The translations under genes and the position numbers were made by a program. From CAYNUJ01 sp964573255 (GTDB taxonomy: Bacteria; Bacteroidota; Ignavibacteria; Ignavibacteriales; Melioribacteraceae), in the NCBI GenBank assembly GCA_964573255.1, contig CAZNJB010000007.1:41127-105126 (forward strand): DNA of 64,000 nucleotides. Reading direction: 5' to 3'. The notes under the pieces were generated by a model, which did not search any database, was not told where the DNA came from, and saw only the letters and a list, made by a program, of their open reading frames with translations. Positions within the stretch are counted from its first letter, which is position 1. Every line of letters begins with the position of its first letter. This document shows positions 38,251 to 48,300 of the stretch, piece by piece.

Positions 38251-39228
38251 ATGTCTGATATAGTTGTAACCTGCGGAGATATTAACGGAATAGGGCCGGA
38301 AATTGCTTTAAAAGCAATTCGTTCTTTTAGTAATGAATCTAATCACAGATTTATCTTCATTGCTCCTCGGAATATCATTGAATATTATTCATTTAAGGAC
38401 TTGAACCCAGAAATTGTTAATTCTATAGATTTAATAAAAGAGAAGAAATTTTATATTTTTGATATTGGCGAAGCAAAATTTGACTTAGGAGAACCAACAA
38501 AGCAGAGTGGGAGTGTTGCATATAAGGCTTTAATACAGGCTATAGAGTACGTTGATAAAAACAGAAACAATTCAATATTAGTTACTTCTCCCATCTCCAA
38601 ATTTGCAATTAAATTAGCCGGTATAGATATGCCGGGACATACAGAAATTCTGGCTGTATATTTTAATACTCACAATTATTGTATGATGTTTTTATCAGAT
38701 AGCTGGCATGCTGCTTTAGCAACAATTCATATTCCAATTGCTAAGGTGCCAGGGCAAATAACAACAGTGGGACTTGAAAAGCTTATTGATGTAATACTTA
38801 CTTCAACAAAAAATGATTTACTATTGAAGGAACCTCGTTTAGCATTGTTAGGCTTAAATCCACATGCGGGAGAAGAAGGGAAGATAGGGGATGAGGAAGA
38901 ACAGATATTAAAACCTTTAGTTAGAAAATATCCGGATACTGTATTTGGTCCCTTTGTACCCGATGCATTTTTTGCTCAACAATTATTTAATGAATATGAC
39001 GTTACGATTGGAATGTATCATGATCAAATACTGATACCTTTTAAGTTACTTAACGGTAAAATTGGTGTTAATTATACAGCCGGATTACCTATTGTAAGAA
39101 CATCCCCGGATCACGGTACCGCATATAATATTACCGGGAAAAATATTGCTGATGCTCAAAGCATGATAAATTCAATTAAGTGGGGTTTAAGAATATTACG
39201 GAATAGAAATATCAATAATGGAAATTAA
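38251..39228 (+). CDS. pdxA: 4-hydroxythreonine-4-phosphate dehydrogenase
   Basis: 325 residues. Starts VTCGDINGIGPEIALKA; metal and substrate site residues appear in MPGHTE, GLNPHAGEEG, MYHDQILIPFK and TSPDHGTAYNITG. Step of pyridoxal phosphate synthesis. It overlaps the downstream methyltransferase gene by 11 bases. Confidence 0.96.
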   Translation: MSDIVVTCGDINGIGPEIALKAIRSFSNESNHRFIFIAPRNIIEYYSFKDLNPEIVNSIDLIKEKKFYIFDIGEAKFDLGEPTKQSGSVAYKALIQAIEYVDKNRNNSILVTSPISKFAIKLAGIDMPGHTEILAVYFNTHNYCMMFLSDSWHAALATIHIPIAKVPGQITTVGLEKLIDVILTSTKNDLLLKEPRLALLGLNPHAGEEGKIGDEEEQILKPLVRKYPDTVFGPFVPDAFFAQQLFNEYDVTIGMYHDQILIPFKLLNGKIGVNYTAGLPIVRTSPDHGTAYNITGKNIADAQSMINSIKWGLRILRNRNINNGN

Positions 39229-39943
39229 AAATTATTCTCTACTTGCAAAATTTTATTCCAACCTGATGCGAAAGGTCGACTACTACGACTGGGCGGATTA
39301 TATTACTCAATTAACCCTGTATACCAGGCGAAAAATAAATTCGGTTTTGGAAATAGCTGCGGGAAGCTGTGCAATTTCCGATTTGCTTTTTGAAAAGTAT
39401 GATTTTGTTGTAGCTTCCGATTTGTCATTTCATATGCTTCAAAATTCAAAAAAGGATAGAATGCATAAAGTTGCTGCCGATATGAGACAACTTCCATTTA
39501 AATATAAATTCGATTTCATTTTTTCTACTTTCGATAGCGTAAATTACATCTTGACCGAAGAGGAACTACTACAATTCTTTATTGATATACAATCTTGTAT
39601 GCATACCGATACCTTTTTTGCTTTCGACGTTGGTCTCGAATTGAATAGCATAAAATACGAAAGGAAATTAAATCGCAAGGGGAAATTTAACGGAATAAAA
39701 TACCGTCAAATAAGCAAGTACAATAAAGAGGATAGAATTCACACCAACCATTTTATTATTGAGGATAGCGAAGGAAATGTATTTGAAGAAATTCATAAAC
39801 AGAAGATATATGATTTAATCGAACTCTTCGAAATTATTGAAAATAGTGGTATGTTTGTCGTTGAATGTTTTGATGCATTCAGCTTTGATGATGCCGATTT
39901 AACTTCGGAACGCGCTCAATTCTTAATTAAAAAAGGAAAGTAA
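39218..39943 (+). CDS. Class I SAM-dependent methyltransferase
   Basis: 241 residues. VLEIAAGSCAISDLLF at residues 41-56 is the SAM-binding loop, followed by VVASDLSFHML and FDFIFSTFDSVNYI. The layout is typical of small-molecule methyltransferases, with no substrate clue. Coupled to pdxA upstream and to the ABC ATPase downstream (one-base overlap). Confidence 0.82.
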   Translation: MEIKNYSLLAKFYSNLMRKVDYYDWADYITQLTLYTRRKINSVLEIAAGSCAISDLLFEKYDFVVASDLSFHMLQNSKKDRMHKVAADMRQLPFKYKFDFIFSTFDSVNYILTEEELLQFFIDIQSCMHTDTFFAFDVGLELNSIKYERKLNRKGKFNGIKYRQISKYNKEDRIHTNHFIIEDSEGNVFEEIHKQKIYDLIELFEIIENSGMFVVECFDAFSFDDADLTSERAQFLIKKGK

Positions 39944-40620
39944 TGCTTACAATAAACGAACTCGATTTTTCATTCGGAATGCAGGTTATTTTTAGAAATT
40001 TAAATTTAAATGTGGATGAAGGAGAATTTGTTTATCTCATTGGGCAATCGGGGATTGGTAAATCTACTTTATTCCAATTAATTTATATGAATATGCTTCC
40101 CGACAGCGGTTATATCCAATTCGATAAATATTCGAGTGAGACAATTAAACCAAAAGACTTACCTTCGTTGAGAAGGAAGATGGGAATAATTTTCCAAGAT
40201 TTCAAATTACTCGATGATAGAAATGTTTACGATAATTTATACTTTGTTCTAAAGGCGACAAAGCACAGAGGGAAAGATATCAAGAAAACAATCTTTGACG
40301 TATTGAGTGAAGTAGGTTTAACTCACAAGACTAAGAGTTATCCTTCCGAGTTGTCGGGTGGAGAAAAACAAAGAGTTGCAATTGCGCGTGCAATAATAAA
40401 TGAACCCAAATTGTTATTAGCCGATGAACCTACGGGTAATTTAGATCCTGAAACAACTTCTGAAATTATGGAGATTATCAGGAAGATTAACAGAAGAGGT
40501 ACTGCAGTTATATTCGCAACACACAATTACGATCTTGTTAAAAATTACCCCGGTGATAAAATATTCAAGATAGATAACTCTACTGCCAAGAAAGTTGTAT
40601 TAAAGAAAAAGAGTGATTAG
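39943..40620 (+). CDS. ABC transporter ATPase, FtsE-like
   Basis: 225 residues. Walker A GQSGIGKST, signature LSGGEKQRVAIARA, Walker B LLLADEPTGNLDPET. ITINELDFSFG-type N-terminus and length suit FtsE, the partner of FtsX in divisome control; LolD-type is the alternative. No permease gene follows: the next gene is convergent and its stop overlaps by four bases. Confidence 0.8.
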   Translation: MLTINELDFSFGMQVIFRNLNLNVDEGEFVYLIGQSGIGKSTLFQLIYMNMLPDSGYIQFDKYSSETIKPKDLPSLRRKMGIIFQDFKLLDDRNVYDNLYFVLKATKHRGKDIKKTIFDVLSEVGLTHKTKSYPSELSGGEKQRVAIARAIINEPKLLLADEPTGNLDPETTSEIMEIIRKINRRGTAVIFATHNYDLVKNYPGDKIFKIDNSTAKKVVLKKKSD

Positions 40621-41261
40621 TCTTGTAGAAAATTTAATATATCACTAGTTACTTCTTCAACTTCCCGGGAACCATCAACTGCAATGATTTCTATTTTATT
40701 TTTCAAAAAATCAAATACTGGGGCGGTAGATTCTCTGTAAATAGCTAATCTGTTCTTAATCACATCTTCGTTATCATCTTTGCGTTTTTCCAGTGTATTT
40801 TCCTGATTACAGTTAGGGCATTTATCTTGATTATCCAAAGCCAATAAATTAACTATGTAACCGCAGTTTGAACAAGTTCTTCTTGAAGTTAGTCTTTTAA
40901 TAACGGTTTCGTCATTAATCGTTAATTTAATCAGTTTAGTGCCTGATATATTAAGTTCTTCGAAAATGTTAAGTAATAATTCGGCCTGTTTAATAGTACG
41001 AGGAAATCCGTCTAGAATAAAGCCATTTTTACATCTGTCGCTTTTAAGTACATCTTTAATAATTTCGCACATCACATCGTCGGGAACTAATTGACCGGAA
41101 TTAACAATAGCTTTAGCTTTTTTACCTACTTCCGTTTCATTCGCAATAGCTTCCCGAAGTATATCCCCGGTAGATATATGAGCAATGCCAAATTTATTTG
41201 ATAAAATTTTAGCTTGAGTTCCTTTTCCTGCGCCGGGGGCGCCAAAAATTATTAAGTTCAT
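40617..41261 (-). CDS. adk: Adenylate kinase
   Basis: 214 residues. P-loop IFGAPGAGKGTQA, DGFPRTIKQAE, and a Cys4 zinc site in the lid (CSNCGY and CPNC). It equilibrates AMP, ADP and ATP. Transcribed with tadA, 11 bases between them. Confidence 0.97.
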   Translation of the reverse strand: MNLIIFGAPGAGKGTQAKILSNKFGIAHISTGDILREAIANETEVGKKAKAIVNSGQLVPDDVMCEIIKDVLKSDRCKNGFILDGFPRTIKQAELLLNIFEELNISGTKLIKLTINDETVIKRLTSRRTCSNCGYIVNLLALDNQDKCPNCNQENTLEKRKDDNEDVIKNRLAIYRESTAPVFDFLKNKIEIIAVDGSREVEEVTSDILNFLQD

Positions 41262-41272
41262 TTTATTCCTTG

Positions 41273-41731
41273 TTACCTTTTTTTCTTAAAATAATTTTGT
41301 AGTAATAATTTTGATTCTTCAGCCAGAATTCCGGAATAGACTTCCGGCTTATGATTATACTTTGAATCTTCTAATAAATTATATAAAGAACCACTTGCGC
41401 CAAATTTTGGTTCGTAAGTTCCGAAATATACTTTTTTTATTCGGCTTAATAAAATTGCTCCGGCACACATCACACATGGCTCTGCAGTTATGAAGATTTC
41501 GCATTCTTCAAGAAATTTTTCTTTTAGGTGATTTGCAGCGCTGGTGATAGCAAGTATTTCAGCGTGAGCCGTTGGGTCCTTTAAACGTTCGGTTTGGTTG
41601 TATCCTTTACCTATTATTCTGCCGTTATGCACTACAACTGCTCCTATAGGCACTTCATCTTCTTCGGATGCTTGTTCTGCCTCTTGGAGAGCAGAGTACA
41701 TATTTCTATAAATCTCTTCTTTAAAAAGCAA
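41273..41731 (-). CDS. tadA: tRNA adenosine(34) deaminase
   Basis: 152 residues. Zinc deaminase motifs HAEILAI and PCVMCAGAI. It converts A34 to inosine in tRNA-Arg(ACG). The tRNA fragment about 160 bases away is of exactly that tRNA, a fitting but possibly accidental neighbour. First gene of a minus-strand pair with adk. Confidence 0.95.
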   Translation of the reverse strand: MLFKEEIYRNMYSALQEAEQASEEDEVPIGAVVVHNGRIIGKGYNQTERLKDPTAHAEILAITSAANHLKEKFLEECEIFITAEPCVMCAGAILLSRIKKVYFGTYEPKFGASGSLYNLLEDSKYNHKPEVYSGILAEESKLLLQNYFKKKR

Positions 41732-41846
41732 TTTGATAATTTTGCAACAGTAATTATTTAATCAATATGTAAAATAAATAAGGAAATCTTTAATAATCAA
41801 ATTTATAAAAATATAGCTTAATCATTTTCAATGGGCAGAAAAACCG

Positions 41847-41882
41847 GTTTAAAAAATAAAATCCCCTCCTAAAGAGGGGATT
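41847..41882 (-). terminator. Terminator of the tRNA-Arg gene
   Basis: On the minus strand AATCCCCTC (41882-41874), loop, GAGGGGATT (41868-41860), then a T-rich run. It directly follows the tRNA 3' fragment, so it belongs to the original chromosomal tRNA unit. Confidence 0.88.
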
Positions 41883-41889
41883 ACTTGAG

Positions 41890-41931
41890 TACGCCCGGGA
41901 GGATTCGAACCCCCAACCTTCTGATCCGTAG
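41890..41931 (-). tRNA. 3' half of tRNA-Arg(ACG), left by element integration
   Basis: Read on the minus strand: anticodon loop CTACGGA, 3' anticodon stem TCAGA, variable loop AGGTT, T-arm GGGGG-TTCGAAT-CCTCC, acceptor CGGGCGT and discriminator A. CCA is not encoded. Upstream of the anticodon loop the sequence no longer forms a D-arm or 5' acceptor (ACGCCCG is absent), so this is only the 3' part. It is the usual footprint of a tRNA-targeting recombinase. The complete tRNA is expected at the far end of the island. Confidence 0.85.
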
Positions 41932-42078
41932 TTAGCCGCATATCGATATGTGTTGAAAAAATGTAGTGATTTCTAAAGAAAATCAATGTTTGTATTTACT
42001 TTTATCAAACTTAAATGTTTATTTAGATAAATCCTGTGGTCGTCTGTGGGCAAATCTGCTACAATTTTGCTACAATTA

Positions 42079-43047
42079 TTATTTTTCAAAAGTGTCTGTC
42101 TTCTTACTCTTAATCTTCTTACTTACATCGTCTAATTTTAAATAAATATAATGACTCATTGTCGTATTTATCGATGAATGACGCATTAATATTTTCAGTT
42201 CTGCAGGTTGTAACTCCTTAGCCCATTTTGTTGCAAAATATCTTCTAAAATCCTGAAAATTTATTCTGTGCTTTCGCATTTTCTTCCGCAGATAACTCAA
42301 CGAATCCACCGACTTATAACCAAACACCGAACCTTTCTCTTTTGCTATTGGCCAGAGTAAATCTTTAATCTCATCCAATAGGGGAAAGACATCCTTCTTT
42401 TTACTCTTAGTATCTAACAAATAAATTATCCCTCTTTCCCAACTTATATTTTCCCATCTCAACTTTATTACTTCATTTAACCGGAACCCTGAGGCGAGCA
42501 TAAAACGTACAACTAACCTATGATTTTCATCCTTCAGATCATCCAACAGCAATTCTATTTCCCTTTCAGTAATTATTTCTCTCTCAATCTTCATTTCTTT
42601 CACACGGTTAATTTTTATTTCTTTTCTTAGATTGAGATTTACTGCTTCGTTTAATATTGCCTTTAACCCTCTTATTACCGTTGCCTTACTGTTTTGATTT
42701 AACTTCTCATCTTTCAAAATCAAATCGATATCAAATTGATTTATTTCATCAATATAGAGATCTCCGGCTTTTTCGATAAATTTCTTTGCGCAGTATAAAT
42801 AATATTCCTTAGTGCTTTGCTTTTCCTTTTTCTGTATAAAATCATTTACGAAGCGCGAAAATCTTATTCTATCCCAATAGTGTAAATAATCCTCGCTTGC
42901 GTATTTTTTATCCAATTCCTTTTTAATCTGATTCTTGCGTCTCAATAAACGCTTTGTCGCTTTACCAAGAGAAACGTATTTCCTTTGGTTATTTCTTGTA
43001 TAACAATAATATAAATAGCCGTCACTCCTTTTGTATATCGAACTCAT
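42079..43047 (-). CDS. Tyrosine recombinase (integrase)
   Basis: 322 residues from the ATG at 43047; ATGs at 43083 and 43065 are alternatives. N-terminal SAM-like core-binding domain, then the catalytic domain with Arg in LASGFRLNEVIKLRW, HxxR box altered to Gln (FQDFRRYFAT), a His in MRHSSINTTM and the Tyr in SHYIYL. It lies next to the tRNA junction, its likely attachment site. Gln for His in box II occurs in some relatives; activity is probable, not certain. Confidence 0.9.
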   Translation of the reverse strand: MSSIYKRSDGYLYYCYTRNNQRKYVSLGKATKRLLRRKNQIKKELDKKYASEDYLHYWDRIRFSRFVNDFIQKKEKQSTKEYYLYCAKKFIEKAGDLYIDEINQFDIDLILKDEKLNQNSKATVIRGLKAILNEAVNLNLRKEIKINRVKEMKIEREIITEREIELLLDDLKDENHRLVVRFMLASGFRLNEVIKLRWENISWERGIIYLLDTKSKKKDVFPLLDEIKDLLWPIAKEKGSVFGYKSVDSLSYLRKKMRKHRINFQDFRRYFATKWAKELQPAELKILMRHSSINTTMSHYIYLKLDDVSKKIKSKKTDTFEK

Positions 43048-43213
43048 CTTCTGTTTTACTATCATCTTTTTTAATAATTCCACTATTGCTTAATTGTTCT
43101 TGAATATTAAGCAAGATTCTTAATATTTCAGATAGCTTATCATCGATTTTTGTTTGTTCAGCAATTTCGGATGGAATCTCCAAATTGCCCACATTATCGA
43201 TTCTGATTTCCAT
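43022..43213 (-). CDS. Small acidic protein upstream of the integrase
   Basis: 63 residues, not recognised: a polar helix (IDDKLSEILRILLNIQEQL) and an acidic, lysine-rich tail. It overlaps the repressor gene upstream by 20 bases and the integrase start downstream, so it is almost certainly translated within this three-gene unit. Confidence 0.6.
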   Translation of the reverse strand: MEIRIDNVGNLEIPSEIAEQTKIDDKLSEILRILLNIQEQLSNSGIIKKDDSKTEDEFDIQKE

Positions 43214-43535
43214 CTTTATTCTCCAATAACAATTTTAACAATTGAATTTGCTCGTCTTTTTCTTTGATTATTCTTTCTAGATATTTTTCCGCACCTATAT
43301 TCATATTAATAATTTTTTGAGTCTTCGTTGTTCCGCCTTCTGTTCCAAATAATTCATTTAAATCAATTCCCAACTCTGCCAACTTCTTAAAAAATTCATA
43401 TCCCGGTTTTACTTTTAATGTTGCATATTGCGATAGGTAAGAGGACGAAATATTAAGCTCTTCCGCCATTTTCGCAAAATTTCCAAAATAATTTACCGCT
43501 ATTTTCTTGAGATTCTTTTTAAATATTTCATCCAT
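43194..43535 (-). CDS. HTH repressor-like protein
   Basis: 113 residues. Helix-turn-helix of the CI/XRE type at about residues 18-45 (NFAKMAEELNISSSYLSQY), then FFKKLAELGIDLNELF, and a C-terminal coiled coil (KYLERIIKEKDEQIQLLKLLLEN) for oligomerisation. No autoprotease domain. It faces a divergent promoter region with a perfect palindrome and probably controls excision and replication genes. Confidence 0.78.
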   Translation of the reverse strand: MDEIFKKNLKKIAVNYFGNFAKMAEELNISSSYLSQYATLKVKPGYEFFKKLAELGIDLNELFGTEGGTTKTQKIINMNIGAEKYLERIIKEKDEQIQLLKLLLENKDGNQNR

Positions 43536-43622
43536 TTTTTTATCCCTTTATATTATTTGTGATTTGTTTTATGAACATATTATTTAGTTGATTATTAATT
43601 AAATATTTAATTATTTTCATTT

Positions 43623-43637
43623 AAATGACTGTCATTT
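43623..43637. promoter_or_regulatory. Candidate operator in the divergent control region
   Basis: AAATGAC-T-GTCATTT is a perfect 15-base palindrome, midway between the divergent starts at 43535 and 43772. The surrounding 230 bases are very AT-rich and hold no gene. Likely binding site of the adjacent HTH protein. Confidence 0.6.
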
Positions 43638-43771
43638 GCTTGATAAAAATTATATAAATATTAAAAATCTTAATAAATATTTGCATAAAAATAATAAAAA
43701 TGTTATGTTTAAATTAATCGCAATTAGCTACAACATAAACTAACAAAATTTAATAATTATATGCAAGAATT

Positions 43772-44038
43772 ATGAGTAATTTTTTATCTATCAAAAAATT
43801 TTCTTTAGCCGTATTGGGGTTTTATGATTATTACTTGATTATGTCCCTCTGCAAACAATACAACATCAAACCCTACAAATTACCGGAAAGAAAATATCCG
43901 CGTTTTCATATTTCGCAAGTTGATGCTCTTTTAGAAGCAATAAATAAAGAGCATCAGAATGAAAATAGCAATTTGAGAGGTAAAAATGATAACTCTGAAT
44001 TATTGCAAGTATTGCAATCAAAAAATCGTAGTAATTGA
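43772..44038 (+). CDS. Excisionase-like small protein
   Basis: 88 residues. YNIKPYKLPERKYPRFHISQVDALLEAIN resembles the winged-helix end of MerR/Xis-type DNA-binding proteins, though the first helix (residues 1-30) is unusual. First gene of the divergent rightward unit, where an excisionase or regulator is expected. The 3' end overlaps the next gene by 53 bases. Confidence 0.5.
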   Translation: MSNFLSIKKFSLAVLGFYDYYLIMSLCKQYNIKPYKLPERKYPRFHISQVDALLEAINKEHQNENSNLRGKNDNSELLQVLQSKNRSN

Positions 44039-44228
44039 ATTATCGAATCCCGAGAAGCCTTTTGAAAAAATGGTTATCCTTGATTATGATTCTCTCTCCG
44101 AATATGATGAATATCTTCTTCGCTCAAGGATCCCAATAAAAAAAGCGGAGCATCACACGAATCATATTCAAACTTGTTCCCACTCTTCAAACGAAAACTT
44201 TTCTTTAACAGATATTCCTCTTTATTAA
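43986..44228 (+). CDS. Small zinc-ribbon protein of phage/plasmid type
   Basis: 80 residues. CKYCNQKIVVIE near the start and HTNHIQTCSHS near residue 60 give a C-x2-C and H/C zinc-site pair, a layout familiar from small phage and conjugative-element proteins of unknown role. It ends two bases before the next ATG. Confidence 0.55.
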   Translation: MITLNYCKYCNQKIVVIELSNPEKPFEKMVILDYDSLSEYDEYLLRSRIPIKKAEHHTNHIQTCSHSSNENFSLTDIPLY

Positions 44229-44230
44229 TT

Positions 44231-45070
44231 ATGAAGAAAAATGTAATCTATTTTGAACACGATTCGAACGCCCGCAGGGACCCGAAAATGATAAAACTAT
44301 TTAATCAATTCGGTTGGGCTGGTTACGGTATGTTTTGGGCTATAATTGAATATCTCAGGGAAGAAAACGGAAGAATCTCATTCGATAATGCGGTCGACCT
44401 CTTTTCCTTTGAACTCAGAAGCTCCTTCGAGGAATGTAGAAAACTTATTTCATTTCTAATTGATGTTGAATTGCTTAAGGTCGAAGATAACTATATTTTC
44501 TCGCAGCGACTTATGGATAACATCAACAGATTTAATCTTTGTATTGAGAAAAAGAAGAAAGCCGCAATTAAACGATGGCGTAAGGAGAAGGAGAGGCGAC
44601 ATTCCACTCCTAATGATGATTCCGAAGATAACATTTCCGATTCTGTTGATTCTGCGAAAGTGGAAAAATTTAATACTATTCCGGAGCCGGTATTCAACCT
44701 CTACAAAGATTATCATCACTCTAGCCCCAGCATCCCCGAAATAGAAAAAATTAATGAATTGATTAAAAAATTCTCTTATGATTTAGTTCTTCGTTCTTTC
44801 AAAGTGGCTATTCTGCAGCATCCCAAATCCCTCGTTCCTTATGTAGAAAAAGTATGTCTATCATTGAATAATTCAATCTTTAACCCGGAACTCCCAGAAG
44901 TTGATGGTATTAAAGAAAAAGAAAAATTAAAAAAACTCTGCTATACCTTACTTGAAAATAAAAAATTAAATGAAAATGAACGGCAAAACATCGAAACTTT
45001 ACTGAAAAATGAAAAATACCTCTCCGTCCTTCTTCTTTTCGAATCTCGAAACGATTCAATTCCTGTATGA
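44231..45070 (+). CDS. Lin1244/Lin1753-like (DUF4373) replication-associated protein
   Basis: 279 residues from ATG 44231. The N-terminal domain YFEHDSNARRDPKMIKLF with GWAGYGMFWAIIEYLRE is the DUF4373 hallmark found in Bacteroidota mobile elements and phages. A basic linker KKKAAIKRWRKEKERRH follows and the C-terminus is helical. Possibly a replication initiator or DnaD-like loader; inferred. Confidence 0.75.
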   Translation: MKKNVIYFEHDSNARRDPKMIKLFNQFGWAGYGMFWAIIEYLREENGRISFDNAVDLFSFELRSSFEECRKLISFLIDVELLKVEDNYIFSQRLMDNINRFNLCIEKKKKAAIKRWRKEKERRHSTPNDDSEDNISDSVDSAKVEKFNTIPEPVFNLYKDYHHSSPSIPEIEKINELIKKFSYDLVLRSFKVAILQHPKSLVPYVEKVCLSLNNSIFNPELPEVDGIKEKEKLKKLCYTLLENKKLNENERQNIETLLKNEKYLSVLLLFESRNDSIPV

Positions 45071-45258
45071 TTATGTAGATTCCAAATAATTATAACGCGA
45101 AAAATAAATTTAATTAAACTGCAATAACTACTAGTTTAAGTTCTAAATCAATATACTATGAAACGCAAAAATTCCAAAACCAATATATCCTTACGTTGAT
45201 GCTAATTAATAAAAATATCAATTAAAATCTCTATCGAAATATATTTTGTTGTAGTAAC

Positions 45259-45289
45259 TTGTTAAATTAACGTCATACTCTTATTTTTG
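45259..45289 (+). promoter_or_regulatory. Bacteroidota-type promoter candidate for the defence operon
   Basis: TTG at 45259-45261, 20 bases, then TATTTTTG at 45282-45289, fitting the TTTG / TAnnTTTG pattern. It is 29 bases before the helicase ATG, within a 247-base gap that otherwise shows no gene. Confidence 0.4.
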
Positions 45290-45317
45290 TGTGAGAATAA
45301 GATTTAGAGTTTATTCA

Positions 45318-48300
45318 ATGAATATAAAAAGAGGAACTATTCTTTCTTCACCGAATTGGCCCGAACCGGTTGAAATTAAATTAATCGAAGAAGTGGGAGA
45401 GTATTATCATTTAATTGGTTCTACTACTAAATCATTTCAGCACATTGACGATTATATATCCAAGTCGGAATTAGAAAACTACATTAAGGAAAGCTGTGGT
45501 CAATTCTTCAAAACGGAGCCTTGGAAAATATTTATTTCTTTAGAAACTATCCGCTATCGTTTCGCTTCCCTCTATGACCCATTGCTTGCAATGAACACTT
45601 CCAAAGTTGATCCTCTTCCGCATCAAATCGAAGCCGTTTATGGTTACGTTTTGAAATTACCTCGAATCAGATTTTTAATTGCTGATGACCCTGGAGCCGG
45701 GAAAACGATAATGGCGGGTTTGATAATTAAAGAACTCAAACTCCGCAATATGATTGACAGAATATTGATAGTTTCTCCCGGTCACTTAAAAGATCAGTGG
45801 CGAAGGGAACTATCTGAAAGGTTTGAAGAAAAATTTATTGTTATCGACAGAAGTACTATAGATGCGCTTTATGGCGAAAACGCCTGGAAAAGAGAAAAAC
45901 AAATTATTACTTCAATAGATTTTGCAAAGCGGGATGAAATTCTTCCTGCTATTGCAGCAGCTCAATTCGATTTGATTATTGTCGATGAAGCTCATAAAAT
46001 GAGCGCTTATCAATACGGTGATAAAACTGAAAAAACCGGTCGCTATAAACTTGGCGAAAAGCTATCCCAAATAACCGAGCATTTATTGTTCCTTACAGCA
46101 ACACCTCATAAAGGAGACCCTGATAATTTTAGATTATTTTTAGATTTACTTGAGCCCGGTTTCTTTTCCGACAACGAAATGCTTCGCGAATCAATTCAAA
46201 ATAAAGATAATCCTTTGTTTATTAGACGAATTAAAGAAGATTTGAAAAATTTTGAAGGTAAACCTCTTTTCCTACCGCGGAATGTAGAGACTGTTGCATT
46301 TTCAATTAACCAACCGCCCTATAATGAAATTAATCTCTATAATGATTTATCAAAATACGTTGAGGAACAATATAATAAAGCTTTGGCTAAAGATAAACGT
46401 AGAAACGTAGCTTTTGCTCTAGTTATTCTGCAACGCCGCTTCGCATCAAGCACCTTTGCTTTACAGCGTTCTCTTGAAAGAAGAAAAAACCGACTACAAG
46501 AATTATCGGATGGTGCAGACAATTTTCAGCGAAATAACCGGAATTTTGATTTTGACGAAATTGAGGAAATGAGCGAAGAAGACCGCTGGCATGCTGAGGA
46601 AATTTGGGAAACTCTTTCGGTAGCTGAAAACAGAGAAGAACTCGAAAAGGAAATTCAAATTCTCGAAAAGTTAATCGATCAAGCAAAACTAATTGTTAAA
46701 AATGAAGAGGAAATAAAATTAAAACAGTTTCGAGAAACGCTCGATACTCTTTATTCCAAATATGAAAATCTGGAAGACAAAAAAATACTTGTATTTACGG
46801 AATCAAAAGATACTTTGTTTTATCTTGAAAGCAAGATCAAATCTTGGGGATATTCAGTTAATGTAATTCACGGCGGTATGAAATTGGAAGATCGAGTCAA
46901 AGCTGAAAAGATTTTTAAAAATGAAACCAATATTATGGTTGCCACTGAAGCCGCCGGCGAAGGTATAAATCTCCAATTCTGTAATATGATGATAAATTAT
47001 GATATTCCTTGGAACCCAAATCGCCTCGAACAAAGGATGGGACGTATCCATCGTTATGGTCAAAGAAAAGAAGTTTTTATTTTTAATCTTGTATCTAATG
47101 ATACTCGTGAAGGCAGAGTGCTAAGTCGTCTTTTCGCTAAACTCGAAGAAATAAAAAATGCGCTCGGCTCCGATAAGGTTTTTGACGTTCTCGGTGAAGT
47201 TATGATGCACGCTAACCTTGCTCAACTTTTAAAAGATGCTGCTGCAAACGCTCGAAACATAGATGACATTCTTAATGAATTGGATATTGATGTTGACGAC
47301 GATTATATAAACTCTGTGAAAGAGAATCTCGGCGAATCCCTCGCAACGCGCTTTATTGATTATACTAGAATTAAAGAACTTAATGCAAAAGCCAGAGAAC
47401 ATAGATTAATTCCTGAATATACCGAAAGTTTCTTCAAAAAAGCTTTTCTAAAAGCCGGCGGTAAATTTACTGAGAAAAATGGCTTTATTTCTATTAATTC
47501 AATCCCTTTTGAAATAAGAAAAATTGCGGAGTCCGATACGATTAAAAAATCTTATGGTTATCTTCTGAAAAAGTATCCTAAGGTTGTTTTCGATAAACAA
47601 ATTGCTTTTGAAAATCCGGATACCGAATTTGTCACTTTCGGTCATCCCTTGTTTGAAAGTCTGATGCTTTGGATTGAAAATAAATTCTTTAATGACCTCT
47701 CCACCGGAACAGTTTTTACCGACCCCGATGGTATTCTGAACGGATACATTCTATTCTACGAAGGAGAAATTAAGGATGGAACCGGCAAACCAGCCGGAAA
47801 ACGCCTGTTCTCTTTTTATATTGAGAACAATTCAATTAAACCGGTAGCGCCTTCGATTGTTTGGGACTTAGTTGAAAACACAAATTACAAAAGCTATACC
47901 GACGATAAGTTCGATTTGGATTCTCTTAAAGCAAGAACTGCATCTTTAATAATAAAAGAACTTGAAAATTATAAATCTGAATTGCAGAAAGAAAGAGATA
48001 GACAAGCAGAAATAAAAACCAAGTACGGAATAAAATCGCTTGACAATTTAATAGTAAAATTGGACGGTCAATTAATTGATTTGATGACTCGAAAAGAAAA
48101 AGGAGAAAACGTCGATATTGTTATCCGCAATAAAAACGAACGCAAAACGCAATACGAATACGCTAAATCAAGACTTTCCGATTTGATTGAGCGGGAAAAA
48201 CGACTTACTATGAGCAGCCCTAAATTTAAAGCTGTCATAAAAGTAGTGCCGGAAAAAATTATTGAAGAAATGCATTCTAACGATGAAATCGAATATATTG

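Noticed and set aside
43986..44038. The 53-base overlap as evidence that one of two small island genes is false
   Set aside because: Both frames keep sensible motifs (winged-helix end and zinc ribbon) and phage-type genes often overlap this much; kept both at lower confidence.
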